A stretch of 64,000 bases of DNA. Origin: Echinicola pacifica DSM 19836. Its GTDB lineage: Bacteria; Bacteroidota; Bacteroidia; Cytophagales; Cyclobacteriaceae. The position numbers were made by a program, and so were the translations under genes. Below the pieces are notes generated by a model. The model saw only the letters and a list, made by a program, of their open reading frames with translations. It was not told the origin of the DNA and did not search any database. Shown here in pieces: positions 44,938-54,773 of this stretch. The DNA lies in NCBI RefSeq assembly GCF_000373245.1, contig NZ_KB890754.1, forward strand, positions 55,635 to 119,634. The letters are read 5' to 3'. Numbering within the stretch: the stretch's first letter is position 1; each line of letters begins with the position of its first letter.

Positions 44938-47900
44938 ATGAAAGAAAAATTACTAGTTGTCAGAGGGAGTCACCTCTGCAGCAATTTTAGCTTTCGGCAG
45001 GTTAGAACTGGCCTATTAACGGCTGTTTTTTCTACTGCACTGACAGGTATGAGCTTTGCGAATACCGCTGAGACTTTTCTTCCAAACCATGTCCCCAACC
45101 TTGAGCCTTATGCGAAAAGCCGTCTTGCCAAGCAAGTCAAAGGCGTGGTAAGAGATGATTCCGGCGAGCCAATCCCGGGTGTTTCTATTCTGGAAAAAGG
45201 CACCACAAATGGGACTGTAACCGATTTGGAAGGAAATTTTTCCATCGATGTAGCCTCAGATAATTCGGTGTTGATATTCAGCTTTATCGGCATGACCACA
45301 CAGGAAATCACCGTGGGATCACAATCTGCGCTCACTATAGAATTGGCTTCCGACACCAAGTCTTTAGAGGAGTTTGTGGTAATCGGTTATGGTTCACAGA
45401 AGAAACGAGAAATCACCTCCTCCGTAGCCAATGTCAATGAGGATGATTTTGTCCAGGGTGGGGTGAGATCTCCCATGGAATTGATCCAAGGGAAAGTAGC
45501 AGGCCTGAATATCACCAGAACCCAAGGAAACAATCCAAATGGGAATACCGATATACAGCTTCGAGGCTTGACCTCCATCAAAGGGACCACCAGTCCACTG
45601 ATCGTAATTGATGGAGTGCCAGGAGGAAGCCTGGATCTATTACAGCAGGATGATATTGAGTCTTTCGACGTATTGAAGGATGGATCTGCCGCTGCGATCT
45701 ATGGTACTCGAGGTAATGCCGGGGTGATCCTGATTACCACCAAAAAAGGCCGGGCCGGAAATGCAGTATTTAATTATTCGACTTATTTCCAAAGAGAATT
45801 TGTCGACAAAAAACCTGATTTCCTGACCGCCAATGAATTTAAGGGCCTAATAGATCAAGGGTTAATCGATCCTTCCAATGATTTGGGTTATGAGACCGAC
45901 TTGTATGAGTTATTGCTCAATAAGCAAAACCTCAGTCAATACCATAACTTTTCTGCATCTGGTGGAGGAGAAAGCTCAAACTATCGGGCTTCCTTCTATT
46001 TCAATGAAGCCGAAGGTATAGCAGTGGAGAATAACAGGCGACAGTTTGGTGGAAGAATCAACTTCAATCAATCAGGCATCAATGATCGCTTAACGGTAGC
46101 CTCAAATTTGGCGGTGAATTTTAGCGATGCCAATAGACTTGGCGGAAGCACTGGCGATTTTGAACAGGCGATCCAGCGAAATCCTACCGCTCCCATCTAT
46201 AATGCTGACGGTAGTTTCGTAGAAACTCAGGCTTATAATAATTATAACCCGCTATCTAGATATGCTAACAGAATTGACGAGCGTAATCAGCAAACTTTTT
46301 CTGGTGATCTTAGGCTGAGTTATGAGATAATTGAAGGCTTGAAGGTCTCTGCTTTTGGAGCCCACTTAAGAACCAATGCCAATGACCGGTATTATCAATC
46401 CATGAATGATTTTGCCAATCGTCCGACCTCTCAGTATCAGGGGATGGGCTATGCCTCTAAGTCTGATTCACTAAACTATTCGAATACTTTTGAATCCACC
46501 GTGAATTATAAAAGGGTATTTGATGGAGTCCACTCCCTGGATGCAATAGCCGGGTACAGTTATCAGTATTTTACTACGGAGACTTTTAATGTAAATAATA
46601 ATGGCTTTACCACGGACGTCTTTTTGGATTGGAATCTAGGTGCGGGTAGTGCTATTAATAATACCAATTTGCCACGACCTGGAATGGGAAGCTTCAAAGA
46701 AGATAATACCTTGATCGCCTTTTTTGCGCGAGCAAGTTATTCTTACGATGATAAGTACTTCTTCCAGGCCACCTTACGTCGTGAGGGATCATCACGGTTT
46801 GGAGATAACCATAAATGGGGTAATTTCCCAGCCATTTCTGCTGGTTGGGAGCTTACGCAAGAGGACTTCCTATCTACCAGTTCCACCATTAATAGCCTCA
46901 AAGTCCGCTTAGGATATGGGGTTACAGGTAATCAGGGAATAGGGAATTACAATTCGATCGTAACCCTATCAGGTGGTGGTGTATATCCTCAAGGAGGGAT
47001 ATATTATCAAACTTATGGGGATTCCAGAAACCCTAACCCTGATCTGAGATGGGAGAAAAAGCGAGAGTGGAATTTAGGGTTTGATTTCTTGCTCTTCCAA
47101 AACAAACTGGGTGGTTCATTGGATTTATACAGCCGGGAAACGGTGGATTTATTATACGATTACTCGGCACAGCAACCGTCTTTTGTTAGAAGTACTCTCC
47201 TGACGAATGTGGGAAGTTTGACCAATAAAGGCGTGGAGCTTTACCTGACTTCTACCATTATCAAGAATGCGGATTTCTCCTGGAGAATGGATGTGACGGC
47301 CAATACTCAAAGGAACAATATAAAGTCACTATCGAATGATATTTTCACAGTTTCATGGATAGAAGAAGGCGGGCTTCCGAGTCCGGGTAACCTCGGGAAT
47401 GCCATCCGGGTAGAAGAAGGTGGAGAAGTAGGTAATTTCTATGGAAAACGCTTTGCAGGATTTACTGAAGATGGCAAATGGCAGTTTTATAAGGCGGACG
47501 GTAGCATTGGCGGAGCCGGAGATATGAGCTCTGAGGATTTGCAGGTGATTGGCAATGGTGTTCCAAAGTACATGGCCTCCATCAATAATACCTTCACTTA
47601 TAAAAACTTCGACCTTACGGTGTTCTTCAGAGGGAAATTTGGTTATGATATTTTGAATACCAAGGACCTTTATTTTGGGAACAAGAGATGGTTGCCTAAC
47701 AATTTATTGAATAGTGCAATTACCACACATAATAACCTGGATGATGATCCTCAATATTCCGACTATTACTTAGAAAAAGGCAGCTTTGTCAAGCTTGATA
47801 ACCTGACTTTAGGATATAACTTCTCCTTAAACAGCGAGGTATTCAGAAATCTAAGGGTATATGCAACAGGCAGAAACCTTCTGACCATCACCGGATATTC

Positions 47901-48009
47901 AGGTTTAGATCCAGAATTACAGGATGTTGGATTTAATACAGGTATAGACGGTAGAGGGTTCTATCCTAGAACAAAGTCATTTGCACTGGGGCTAAAAGTT
48001 GGATTTTAA
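44938..48009 (+). CDS. SusC/RagA-type TonB-dependent transporter (no STN domain)
   Basis: An outer-membrane transporter of 1023 aa. The first 42 residues form an extended signal region (charged stretch then LLTAVFSTALTGMSFA). The carboxypeptidase-like regulatory domain is at about 65-140 (VKGVVRDDSGEPIPGVSILEKG), followed by LEEFVVIGYGSQKKREITSS, a plug (ESFDVLKDGSAAAIYGTRGNAGVILITTK) and a barrel ending FALGLKVGF. No STN, consistent with LacI-type rather than sigma/FecR control. Its SusD starts 12 bases downstream. Proximity to GH92, a kinase and a permease suggests import of mannose-containing glycans, for example N-glycan fragments or yeast/algal mannan. Confidence 0.96.
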   Translation: MKEKLLVVRGSHLCSNFSFRQVRTGLLTAVFSTALTGMSFANTAETFLPNHVPNLEPYAKSRLAKQVKGVVRDDSGEPIPGVSILEKGTTNGTVTDLEGNFSIDVASDNSVLIFSFIGMTTQEITVGSQSALTIELASDTKSLEEFVVIGYGSQKKREITSSVANVNEDDFVQGGVRSPMELIQGKVAGLNITRTQGNNPNGNTDIQLRGLTSIKGTTSPLIVIDGVPGGSLDLLQQDDIESFDVLKDGSAAAIYGTRGNAGVILITTKKGRAGNAVFNYSTYFQREFVDKKPDFLTANEFKGLIDQGLIDPSNDLGYETDLYELLLNKQNLSQYHNFSASGGGESSNYRASFYFNEAEGIAVENNRRQFGGRINFNQSGINDRLTVASNLAVNFSDANRLGGSTGDFEQAIQRNPTAPIYNADGSFVETQAYNNYNPLSRYANRIDERNQQTFSGDLRLSYEIIEGLKVSAFGAHLRTNANDRYYQSMNDFANRPTSQYQGMGYASKSDSLNYSNTFESTVNYKRVFDGVHSLDAIAGYSYQYFTTETFNVNNNGFTTDVFLDWNLGAGSAINNTNLPRPGMGSFKEDNTLIAFFARASYSYDDKYFFQATLRREGSSRFGDNHKWGNFPAISAGWELTQEDFLSTSSTINSLKVRLGYGVTGNQGIGNYNSIVTLSGGGVYPQGGIYYQTYGDSRNPNPDLRWEKKREWNLGFDFLLFQNKLGGSLDLYSRETVDLLYDYSAQQPSFVRSTLLTNVGSLTNKGVELYLTSTIIKNADFSWRMDVTANTQRNNIKSLSNDIFTVSWIEEGGLPSPGNLGNAIRVEEGGEVGNFYGKRFAGFTEDGKWQFYKADGSIGGAGDMSSEDLQVIGNGVPKYMASINNTFTYKNFDLTVFFRGKFGYDILNTKDLYFGNKRWLPNNLLNSAITTHNNLDDDPQYSDYYLEKGSFVKLDNLTLGYNFSLNSEVFRNLRVYATGRNLLTITGYSGLDPELQDVGFNTGIDGRGFYPRTKSFALGLKVGF

Positions 48010-48021
48010 AGAAGAACAATC

Positions 48022-49650
48022 ATGAAAAAATATATAAATAAAATAGCATCCCTGATAAGTCCAGTCTTACTTCTCGGGGGAACTGCCTGTATGGACTTGG
48101 AAGAAACCATATACAGCGAATTGTCGAAGGATAATTTTTATAATAATGAGATTGAGGTTATGCAGGGGGTACTAAGACCCTATACGAAGATGCAATCCTG
48201 GCTAGCCCCCACCGGCGGTGCTGGCTTTTATTATCAAAGTGAAATGTCTGCCGATCAAGTCGCATGGCCTCAAAAGGGGCGACATGGTTATGATGGTGGT
48301 GATCATATTCGGATGCATTACCATACCTGGACCTCGCAAGAGCCTCGAATAAGAAGTGCTTGGTCGTCCATGTGGGAAAGTCTTGGCTATGTAAATTCGG
48401 TTCTAGGTGATTTGGAGGGAATAGATTTTGAGGCAATAGGCATGACAGAGCAGGAAAAAGAAGCCATATTTGCCGAGCTTAAGGTCTTGCGTGCTTTTCA
48501 TTATCTGAAAATCATGGACCTCTGGGGCAATGTGCCGATAGTCACTACCGTAGCGGAGCCCATCAACCCCTCTACAAGCCCTCAGTCGGAAGTATTTGAT
48601 TTTGTGGAGGCAGAAATCCTCCAGAATATGGAACAGTTGGAGCCGCTATCTCAAGCGATGGTGGGCAGGATAACTAAGGCCACGGCTTATGCCATGCTTT
48701 CTGACCTATACCTGAATGCTGAGCGATTCAAAGGGACCGCTATGTGGGACCAATGCATCCAATATAGCGATAAGGTGATCAATGGAGAAGGAGGAGGCCT
48801 CACTGGAACGATGGCTTTGGATCCAACTATCCGTGGGGCTTTTGGTCCTGATAATCACCTTTCTCCAGAAAATATATTTCAATTTGCCTTCAGCCGTGAA
48901 GGAGGATTCACCTTCAACTGGTCGGGATTTTATTTTGGGTATGGAAATATGGCCGAAGCGCTTAATGTAACCTATAGCGGTTGGAATGCCTTTGTGGTGA
49001 TTCCCTCAGCCTTTGATAGCTATAGTGAAAATGACCTTCGTAAGGAAGAGTGGTTTCTCTTTGGTCCCCAATTTAAATATGGGACAAATGAGCCTATCAT
49101 GGCCACCGAGGAATATGAAGGCCAACAATTGGTCTATGTAAATTCCATTCGGAGAAATAGCGAAGGCGCCACTGGAGAAGGAAGTATGACCGAAGGTGAT
49201 GAAAACAGCGGAGCCAGATTCAATAAATACCAATCTGGTACCAAGGATCAGGAAAATTACTGGGAAAATGATTATGTCATTTATCGCTTGACCGAGATCT
49301 ATTTCAATAAGGCCGAGGCCCTCATGCGTCAAAACGGAGGGACAGCCAACGCTGAGGCTGTTCAGCTGGTCAATCAGTGCCGAATAAGAGCCTATACGGC
49401 AGCGGATTGGGCCCAGGCCCAATATACCACGGCTAGCCTTACCATGGAGGAGCTGCTTGAAGAACGCGGAAGAGAGTTCATTTTTGAAGGCAAGCGTCGC
49501 TCAGATATGATTCGGTTCGGAGAGTTTGCAGCGGGAAGCTGGTGGGATCATGAAGCCACCAACGACCCTAATCGTAACCTTCTGCCCATTCCATATGTAC
49601 AGCTTTCACTTAACCCTAATCTGGTCCAAAATCCAGGATATGGTAGTTAA
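48022..49650 (+). CDS. SusD/RagB-type glycan-binding lipoprotein
   Basis: A 542-aa lipoprotein, lipobox GGTAC (Cys23). SusD features: AELKVLRAFHYLKIMDLWGNVPIV, AYAMLSDLYLNAERF, LTEIYFNKAEALMRQ, LLEERGREFIFEGKRRSDMIRFGEF and the terminal NPNLVQNPGYGS. Partner of the SusC at 44938; ends in a strong terminator. Confidence 0.97.
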   Translation: MKKYINKIASLISPVLLLGGTACMDLEETIYSELSKDNFYNNEIEVMQGVLRPYTKMQSWLAPTGGAGFYYQSEMSADQVAWPQKGRHGYDGGDHIRMHYHTWTSQEPRIRSAWSSMWESLGYVNSVLGDLEGIDFEAIGMTEQEKEAIFAELKVLRAFHYLKIMDLWGNVPIVTTVAEPINPSTSPQSEVFDFVEAEILQNMEQLEPLSQAMVGRITKATAYAMLSDLYLNAERFKGTAMWDQCIQYSDKVINGEGGGLTGTMALDPTIRGAFGPDNHLSPENIFQFAFSREGGFTFNWSGFYFGYGNMAEALNVTYSGWNAFVVIPSAFDSYSENDLRKEEWFLFGPQFKYGTNEPIMATEEYEGQQLVYVNSIRRNSEGATGEGSMTEGDENSGARFNKYQSGTKDQENYWENDYVIYRLTEIYFNKAEALMRQNGGTANAEAVQLVNQCRIRAYTAADWAQAQYTTASLTMEELLEERGREFIFEGKRRSDMIRFGEFAAGSWWDHEATNDPNRNLLPIPYVQLSLNPNLVQNPGYGS

Positions 49651-49666
49651 TCCTTAACGCTTATCC

Positions 49667-49700
49667 ATCCCATCTGCTTCGGTAGATGGGATTTTTTTTT
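49667..49700 (+). terminator. Rho-independent terminator after the fourth SusD gene
   Basis: ATCCCATCT (49667-49675) pairs with AGATGGGAT (49684-49692), loop GCTTCGGT, followed by eight or more T. Confidence 0.85.
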
Positions 49701-49901
49701 ATTAACTATTAGTAATACCTCGGTCGGACTTTTTTTTAGGGAAATAAAAATGATCCTTAAGCTTTTATACATTGAAGCAGGGGTAAAATTGGTGATTCTT
49801 AGGAGGCTTTAGCCTAAATGGACCTATGATAAATGGGGGATAGTGGCCAATTCTAAAAGCTTCGAATAGAGAAAAAAGCATTTCAATCAAATTCGAAATA
49901 A

Positions 49902-49944
49902 TACTAAAAGGGTTTAGCTTTTTAACTTTATGCTAATATATTTG
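49902..49944 (+). promoter_or_regulatory. GH92 operon promoter with overlapping candidate operator
   Basis: The 20-base sequence at 49902-49921 is identical to 44842-44861 and holds CTAAA-AGGG-TTTAG. Its right half supplies TTTA (49913-49916), close to the -33 consensus TTTG. Exactly 20 bases later is a perfect -7 box TATATTTG (49937-49944). A regulator bound to the repeat would therefore cover the -33 box. The GH92 ATG is 100 bases beyond the -7 box. The remainder of 49701-50044 shows no gene. Confidence 0.7.
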
Positions 49945-50044
49945 TAAAGTGGAACCTAGTATTTTCTACTTCCTCGACTATTTGTGATGACTTTGCTCTC
50001 TTTGAGCTTCATCTCTATTTACGTGTCAATTAACAAAATCCAAT

Positions 50045-52348
50045 ATGAAAAAGCTTCTTTTAGGGTTGCTGCTCTTTACTGTGGGCAACTTATCAAGCCA
50101 GGCTCAGTCTGATCACCTCATCATGAAAGTGGACCAGCCGGTTGATTTTGTAAGGCCTTTGATGGGTACAGATTCGGATCATAGCCTTTCCAATGGCAAT
50201 GTTTACCCTGCGATCGCCATGCCTTGGGGGATGAATTTCTGGACGCCTCAGACGGGTAAGATGGGAGATGGATGGGCTTATATGTACGATGCCACAAAAA
50301 TCCGAGGTTTCAAGCAAACTCACCAGCCGTCTCCATGGATGAATGATTACGGGCAATTTTCTATCATGCCAGTGACTGGAAAAGTTGTATTTAATCAGGA
50401 TGATAGAGCCAGCTGGTTTTCTCATAAATCCGAAACGGTCAGTCCCTATTATTACTCAGTATATCTTGCAGATCATGATGTGACCACCGAGCTGGTTCCC
50501 ACCGAAAGGGCCGCCCGGTTTAGGTTTACCTTCCCCGAATCCGAGCAGTCTTCCATCGTAATCGATGCTTTTGATAATGGATCGTCTATTGAAATTGACC
50601 CAAAAAATCGTGTGATCACTGGATACACCACCAAAAACAGTGGGGGAGTGCCGGATAATTTTAAGAATTATTTTGTCATTGAGTTTGACAAGGATTTTAG
50701 CTTCACACATACCTTTAAGGACAGCCTTCTCCAGCAGGATCTCCATGCCAAATCCAATCACGTAGGAGCCATTATAGGTTTTGAAACCAGCCGTGGTGAG
50801 CAGATAAATGCTAAAATCGCCTCCTCCTTTATCAGTATAGAACAGGCTTTTATTAATCTTCAGGAAATCGGAGACCAGGATTTCGAAACCTTGAAGGAAC
50901 TGGGACGGAAGACATGGAATGAAGAGCTAGGTCGAATTGAAGTTTCTGGTGGGACGCAGGATCAGATGGAGACTTTCTATAGCTGCTTGTATCGCTCTTT
51001 ATTATTCCCACGGAAGTTTTTTGAATATAATGCGCAAGGAGAAGTGGTGCATTATAGCCCCTATAATGGGGAAGTTTTGCCAGGATATATGTTTACAGAT
51101 ACGGGTTTTTGGGACACTTTTCGCTCCTTATTTCCATTTCTTAACCTGATGTATCCCGAGCTCAATGCTCAGATGCAGGAGGGGCTTGCCAATGCTTATG
51201 ACGAAAGTGGCTGGCTTCCCGAGTGGGCCAGTCCTGGCCTTAGGAATGTCATGGTGGGGAATAACTCCGCTTCAGTCGTGGCAGATGCCTATCTCAAATA
51301 TGAGGGAGACTATGATTATGATATCGAAAAACTATATGAGGCCCTGATTCATGGCGCCAATAATGCTGGGCCACTTACCGCCGTGGGCCGTGCAGGAGCT
51401 GAGTATTATAAAGACTTAGGCTATGTGCCATATGACGTGGGGATTAATGAAAATGCAGCCAGAACCTTAGAGTATGCCTACGATGATTTTACGATCTATC
51501 AGTTGGCCAAGGCACTCGATAAACCCGCAAAAGAAATTGAATATTATAGACAAAGAAGCTTAAACTATAAAAAGTTATTTGACCCGGAAACGAAGTTGAT
51601 GCGTGGTAAAAATAAGGATGGGAATTTTATGGCCCCTTTCAATCCGTTTAAATGGGGCGATGCCTTTACGGAAGGGAATAGCTGGCATTATACCTGGTCG
51701 GTCTTCCATGATATCCAAGGCTTATCGGAGCTGATGGGAGGAAGAGAGCAGTTTGTAGCTCAGCTAGATAAGGTGTTCTCCTTGCCACCGGTGTTTGACG
51801 ACAGTTATTATGGTGGAGTGATCCACGAAATTCGCGAGATGCAGATCGCCAATATGGGCCAATATGCGCATGGTAATCAGCCGATACAGCATATGATCTA
51901 CCTATACGACTTTGCGGGTGAGCCTTGGAAAACGCAGTATTGGGTACGGGAAACGATGAATCGGATGTATATGCCTGGCCCTGATGGCTACTGCGGTGAT
52001 GAGGACAATGGCCAGACTTCCGCCTGGTATATCTTCTCCGCCCTGGGTTTTTACCCTGTATGCCCAGGTACGGATCAATATGTAATTGGCGCACCACTTT
52101 TCCAAAAAGCTACCTTGAGCCTCCAAAATGGAAATAAAGTGGTCATCAATGCTCCAAATAATAGTGCGGACAATCGCTATATCCAAGCGGTGGAAATGAA
52201 TGGTAAGCGCTATGATAATAATTGGCTTAGCCATAAGAGTTTAATGAAAGGTGCCGTGATTGACTTTACGATGAGCGCTGCACCCAACAAAAGTCGTGGC
52301 ATAGCTCCTGAGACTTTCCCGTATTCCCTTTCCACTGACTTAGACTAA
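50045..52348 (+). CDS. Alpha-mannosidase, family GH92
   Basis: A 767-aa exported enzyme (signal peptide about 1-21). Family GH92 pattern: VDFVRPLMGTDSDHSLSNGNVYPAIAMPWGMNFW and RGFKQTHQPSPWMNDYGQFSIMP in the N-terminal beta-sandwich. In the catalytic barrel are FWDTFRSLFPFLNLMYP, GGVIHEIREM and EGNSWHYTW with Glu543, where family members have the general acid. GDEDNGQTSAWYIFSALGFYPVCPG contains Asp652, Glu653 and Asp654, where the base and calcium-site residues are found. GH92 enzymes are calcium-dependent, inverting exo-alpha-mannosidases acting on N-glycans or mannan. It leads an operon with kinase, permease and isomerase genes (gaps of 16-40 bases), so the released mannose is used directly. 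Confidence 0.96.
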   Translation: MKKLLLGLLLFTVGNLSSQAQSDHLIMKVDQPVDFVRPLMGTDSDHSLSNGNVYPAIAMPWGMNFWTPQTGKMGDGWAYMYDATKIRGFKQTHQPSPWMNDYGQFSIMPVTGKVVFNQDDRASWFSHKSETVSPYYYSVYLADHDVTTELVPTERAARFRFTFPESEQSSIVIDAFDNGSSIEIDPKNRVITGYTTKNSGGVPDNFKNYFVIEFDKDFSFTHTFKDSLLQQDLHAKSNHVGAIIGFETSRGEQINAKIASSFISIEQAFINLQEIGDQDFETLKELGRKTWNEELGRIEVSGGTQDQMETFYSCLYRSLLFPRKFFEYNAQGEVVHYSPYNGEVLPGYMFTDTGFWDTFRSLFPFLNLMYPELNAQMQEGLANAYDESGWLPEWASPGLRNVMVGNNSASVVADAYLKYEGDYDYDIEKLYEALIHGANNAGPLTAVGRAGAEYYKDLGYVPYDVGINENAARTLEYAYDDFTIYQLAKALDKPAKEIEYYRQRSLNYKKLFDPETKLMRGKNKDGNFMAPFNPFKWGDAFTEGNSWHYTWSVFHDIQGLSELMGGREQFVAQLDKVFSLPPVFDDSYYGGVIHEIREMQIANMGQYAHGNQPIQHMIYLYDFAGEPWKTQYWVRETMNRMYMPGPDGYCGDEDNGQTSAWYIFSALGFYPVCPGTDQYVIGAPLFQKATLSLQNGNKVVINAPNNSADNRYIQAVEMNGKRYDNNWLSHKSLMKGAVIDFTMSAAPNKSRGIAPETFPYSLSTDLD

Positions 52349-52378
52349 TTTTTGACCCTATATTAATTGTAAATTTTG

Positions 52379-53257
52379 ATGACTGAGCAAAAAGTAGTTG
52401 GCGTTGACATAGGTGGTTCGCATATTACGGCGGGCGTAGTGGATTTGCACAATCAAACATTGATGGAGGGCACCCTCATCAGGAGAAAAGTAGATTCTAC
52501 CGCAAAGGCGGAGGAGATATTAAAGGCTTGGAGCGACTGCATATCTGATATTCCGGGGTATCATCCTTCCATCTGCAAGATAGGCATTGCGATGCCTGGA
52601 CCATTTGATTATGTAGAGGGGATTTCTTTACTGAAGGATCAGGGAAAATATGCCTCTTTGTATGGTATGAACATCAAGGAGGAACTTGCCAGGGCATTGC
52701 AAACCTCGACCTGCTGCATCCATTTCGAAAATGATGCTGCCTGCTTTTTGCAAGGAGAGGTTTCCGCAGGTGCAGCACGCCCTTATCAGAAAGCCATAGG
52801 CCTTACCTTAGGCACTGGATTGGGAAGTGCTCGATTCCATGGTGACTTCGCTGAAGATGCGGCCTTATGGTGTAGCCCCTTTCGAGGGACCATAGCAGAA
52901 GAGTACGTTTCCACCAGATGGTTTCGGGACCAATATTCTGCCAAAGCCGGAAAGAAGATTAAAGATGTGCGTTCATTAGCAGACCTGTCTGCCACTGATG
53001 CTCTTGCAAAGGATATCTTCCACGAATTTGGTGAGAATTTAGGTGAATTTCTCTGCAACTTTATCAAAAATGATCAGCCGGAAGTAATTGTACTTGGCGG
53101 GAATATCTCCAAAGCTGAGGGATTGTTTATGCCTAGTTTGCAAGAATATTTGCTGAAAAATGGCCATTCTACACCCATTGCAATAACTCAGCTAGGAGAG
53201 CAAGCTGCCTTAATAGGCGCTGCTTATAGCTGGGAATACAACCAAAAAGCGATTTAA
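52379..53257 (+). CDS. ROK-family sugar kinase, probable mannokinase
   Basis: A 292-aa ASKHA-fold kinase. The open frame begins with a TTG at 52376 immediately before the ATG at 52379, which I take as the start. VVGVDIGGSHITAGVVD is the phosphate-1 loop. FENDAACFLQGE carries the catalytic Asp (N-D-A pattern), LTLGTGLGSA the phosphate-2 loop, and VIVLGGNIS the adenosine motif. The CxCGxxGCxE zinc motif of typical ROK sugar kinases is absent; the corresponding region reads LWCSPFRGTIAEEYVS. In this operon the likely reaction is phosphorylation of mannose (or fructose/glucose) at O6, an inference from position between GH92 and permease/isomerase. Confidence 0.9.
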   Translation: MTEQKVVGVDIGGSHITAGVVDLHNQTLMEGTLIRRKVDSTAKAEEILKAWSDCISDIPGYHPSICKIGIAMPGPFDYVEGISLLKDQGKYASLYGMNIKEELARALQTSTCCIHFENDAACFLQGEVSAGAARPYQKAIGLTLGTGLGSARFHGDFAEDAALWCSPFRGTIAEEYVSTRWFRDQYSAKAGKKIKDVRSLADLSATDALAKDIFHEFGENLGEFLCNFIKNDQPEVIVLGGNISKAEGLFMPSLQEYLLKNGHSTPIAITQLGEQAALIGAAYSWEYNQKAI

Positions 53258-53287
53258 TCTAATACTAACCCCAAATCATCACCGCCC

Positions 53288-54691
53288 ATGGCCTCAATTA
53301 ATGTGAGCAAGGATGCTCCTCAATCGAATGCTGACTTTGACACAGGGAAGTCATATTCTGGTCCCTTATTTCTAGTGACCATGTTATTCTTCATGTGGGG
53401 ATTTATCACTTGCCTGAATGACATCCTTATCCCTCACCTCCAGCAGGTATTTACCTTGCAGCATTGGCAGGCGATGCTCATTCAGACTGCCTTCTTTGGG
53501 GCTTACTTTATTATTTCTCTGATTTATTACCTGATCTCTATTACCAAAGGGGACCCTATCGGGCGAATAGGATATAAAAATGGAATTATCATAGGGCTCG
53601 TAATTGCGGCTATTGGCTGCCTGTTTTTCTATCCAGCAGCAAGTTTTGTGAGTTTTGGATTTTTTCTATTTGCCTTGTTCGTGCTGGCTTCGGGCATCAC
53701 GATCCTGCAGATAGCAGCCAATCCCTATGTGACCATTCTTGGGAATCCGTCGGGAGCCTCCAGCCGACTGAATATGACTCAGGCTTTCAACTCCCTAGGT
53801 ACCACTATTGCACCCATCATTGGTGGGTATTTGATATTTGGCACCATAGGGGAGGTTGAGATTTCTGCCGACGCAGTGAAGCTTCCCTATATTGGATTGG
53901 CAGTGACCTTATTGGTGATAGCTCTTATTTTCAAGATGTTTAAGCTACCTCAAATCGGCGATCAGGAGGTCGTCGTCTCTGATAGTGGAGCCCTCAAGCA
54001 CCGCCATTTGCTTTTGGGCGTAGGTGCTATCTTCGCTTATGTTGGTGGAGAGGTGACAGTGGGAAGTAATTTGATTAATTTTGCCAGGCTGCCAGAAATC
54101 ACGGGCTTGGATGAAGCCGAAGCGAGTCATTATTTAGCGCTATTCTGGGGCGGAGCCATGGTTGGAAGGTTTTTTGGGGCGATAGCCTTAGCGGATTTTA
54201 AGAAACCTTCTAACCGATTCTGGCTGATTCTGGGCATTGCCATCTTGGCATTTGTCAGCATATTATATGTATATGAACTGCAGATGGCCTTATATGCATT
54301 AGCTTTTATTGCCTTGAATATCTTGGTGATCCTTGTTGGTAGATTCATCCCTAACCGTACTTTATGGTTATTTGGCCTTACGGCAATGGCCTTATTGGTA
54401 GTGGGATTACTTACCGATGGCCTGCTGGCTTTATGGGCAATTGTTGCCTTAGGTTTGTTTAATTCCATCATGTTTCCCACCATATTTTCTCTTGCCATCC
54501 GTGGCCTGGGTAAATATACCGGTCAAGCTTCCTCCTTATTGGTGATGGCGATCGTGGGTGGAGCCATCGTTCCCCTGGTTCAGGGATTGGTAGCGGATAT
54601 TTCTGGCAGTGTTCAGCTTTCCTTTGTCGTCCCTCTGATATGCTATCTCTATATAGTATATTATGGAGTGAATGGTTACAAGGTTGAATAA
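53288..54691 (+). CDS. FucP/GluP-type sugar permease (major facilitator)
   Basis: A 467-aa inner-membrane transporter with about 12 hydrophobic segments. The opening segment FFMWGFITCLNDILIPHLQ is the signature of the FucP/GluP fucose/glucose:proton symporter branch, supported by LQIAANPYVTILGNP, LNMTQAFNSLGTTIAPIIGGYLI and SIMFPTIFSLAIRGLG. It carries free sugar from periplasm to cytoplasm. The operon (GH92 before, isomerase after) points to mannose. Fucose from the GH29 enzyme elsewhere is a less likely alternative. Confidence 0.94.
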   Translation: MASINVSKDAPQSNADFDTGKSYSGPLFLVTMLFFMWGFITCLNDILIPHLQQVFTLQHWQAMLIQTAFFGAYFIISLIYYLISITKGDPIGRIGYKNGIIIGLVIAAIGCLFFYPAASFVSFGFFLFALFVLASGITILQIAANPYVTILGNPSGASSRLNMTQAFNSLGTTIAPIIGGYLIFGTIGEVEISADAVKLPYIGLAVTLLVIALIFKMFKLPQIGDQEVVVSDSGALKHRHLLLGVGAIFAYVGGEVTVGSNLINFARLPEITGLDEAEASHYLALFWGGAMVGRFFGAIALADFKKPSNRFWLILGIAILAFVSILYVYELQMALYALAFIALNILVILVGRFIPNRTLWLFGLTAMALLVVGLLTDGLLALWAIVALGLFNSIMFPTIFSLAIRGLGKYTGQASSLLVMAIVGGAIVPLVQGLVADISGSVQLSFVVPLICYLYIVYYGVNGYKVE

Positions 54692-54773
54692 TTAGAATTT
54701 AAATCTAATGTATGAGGATTTATGTCTGGCAATTCATAATTTTAAGGGTCAATCTATTAAACCGAAGAACAAT

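Noticed and set aside
18298-49650. Recent duplication of the four SusC/SusD pairs
   Set aside because: The four SusC proteins differ in length, N-terminal domains and loop sequences throughout, so they are distant paralogues, not a recent copy.
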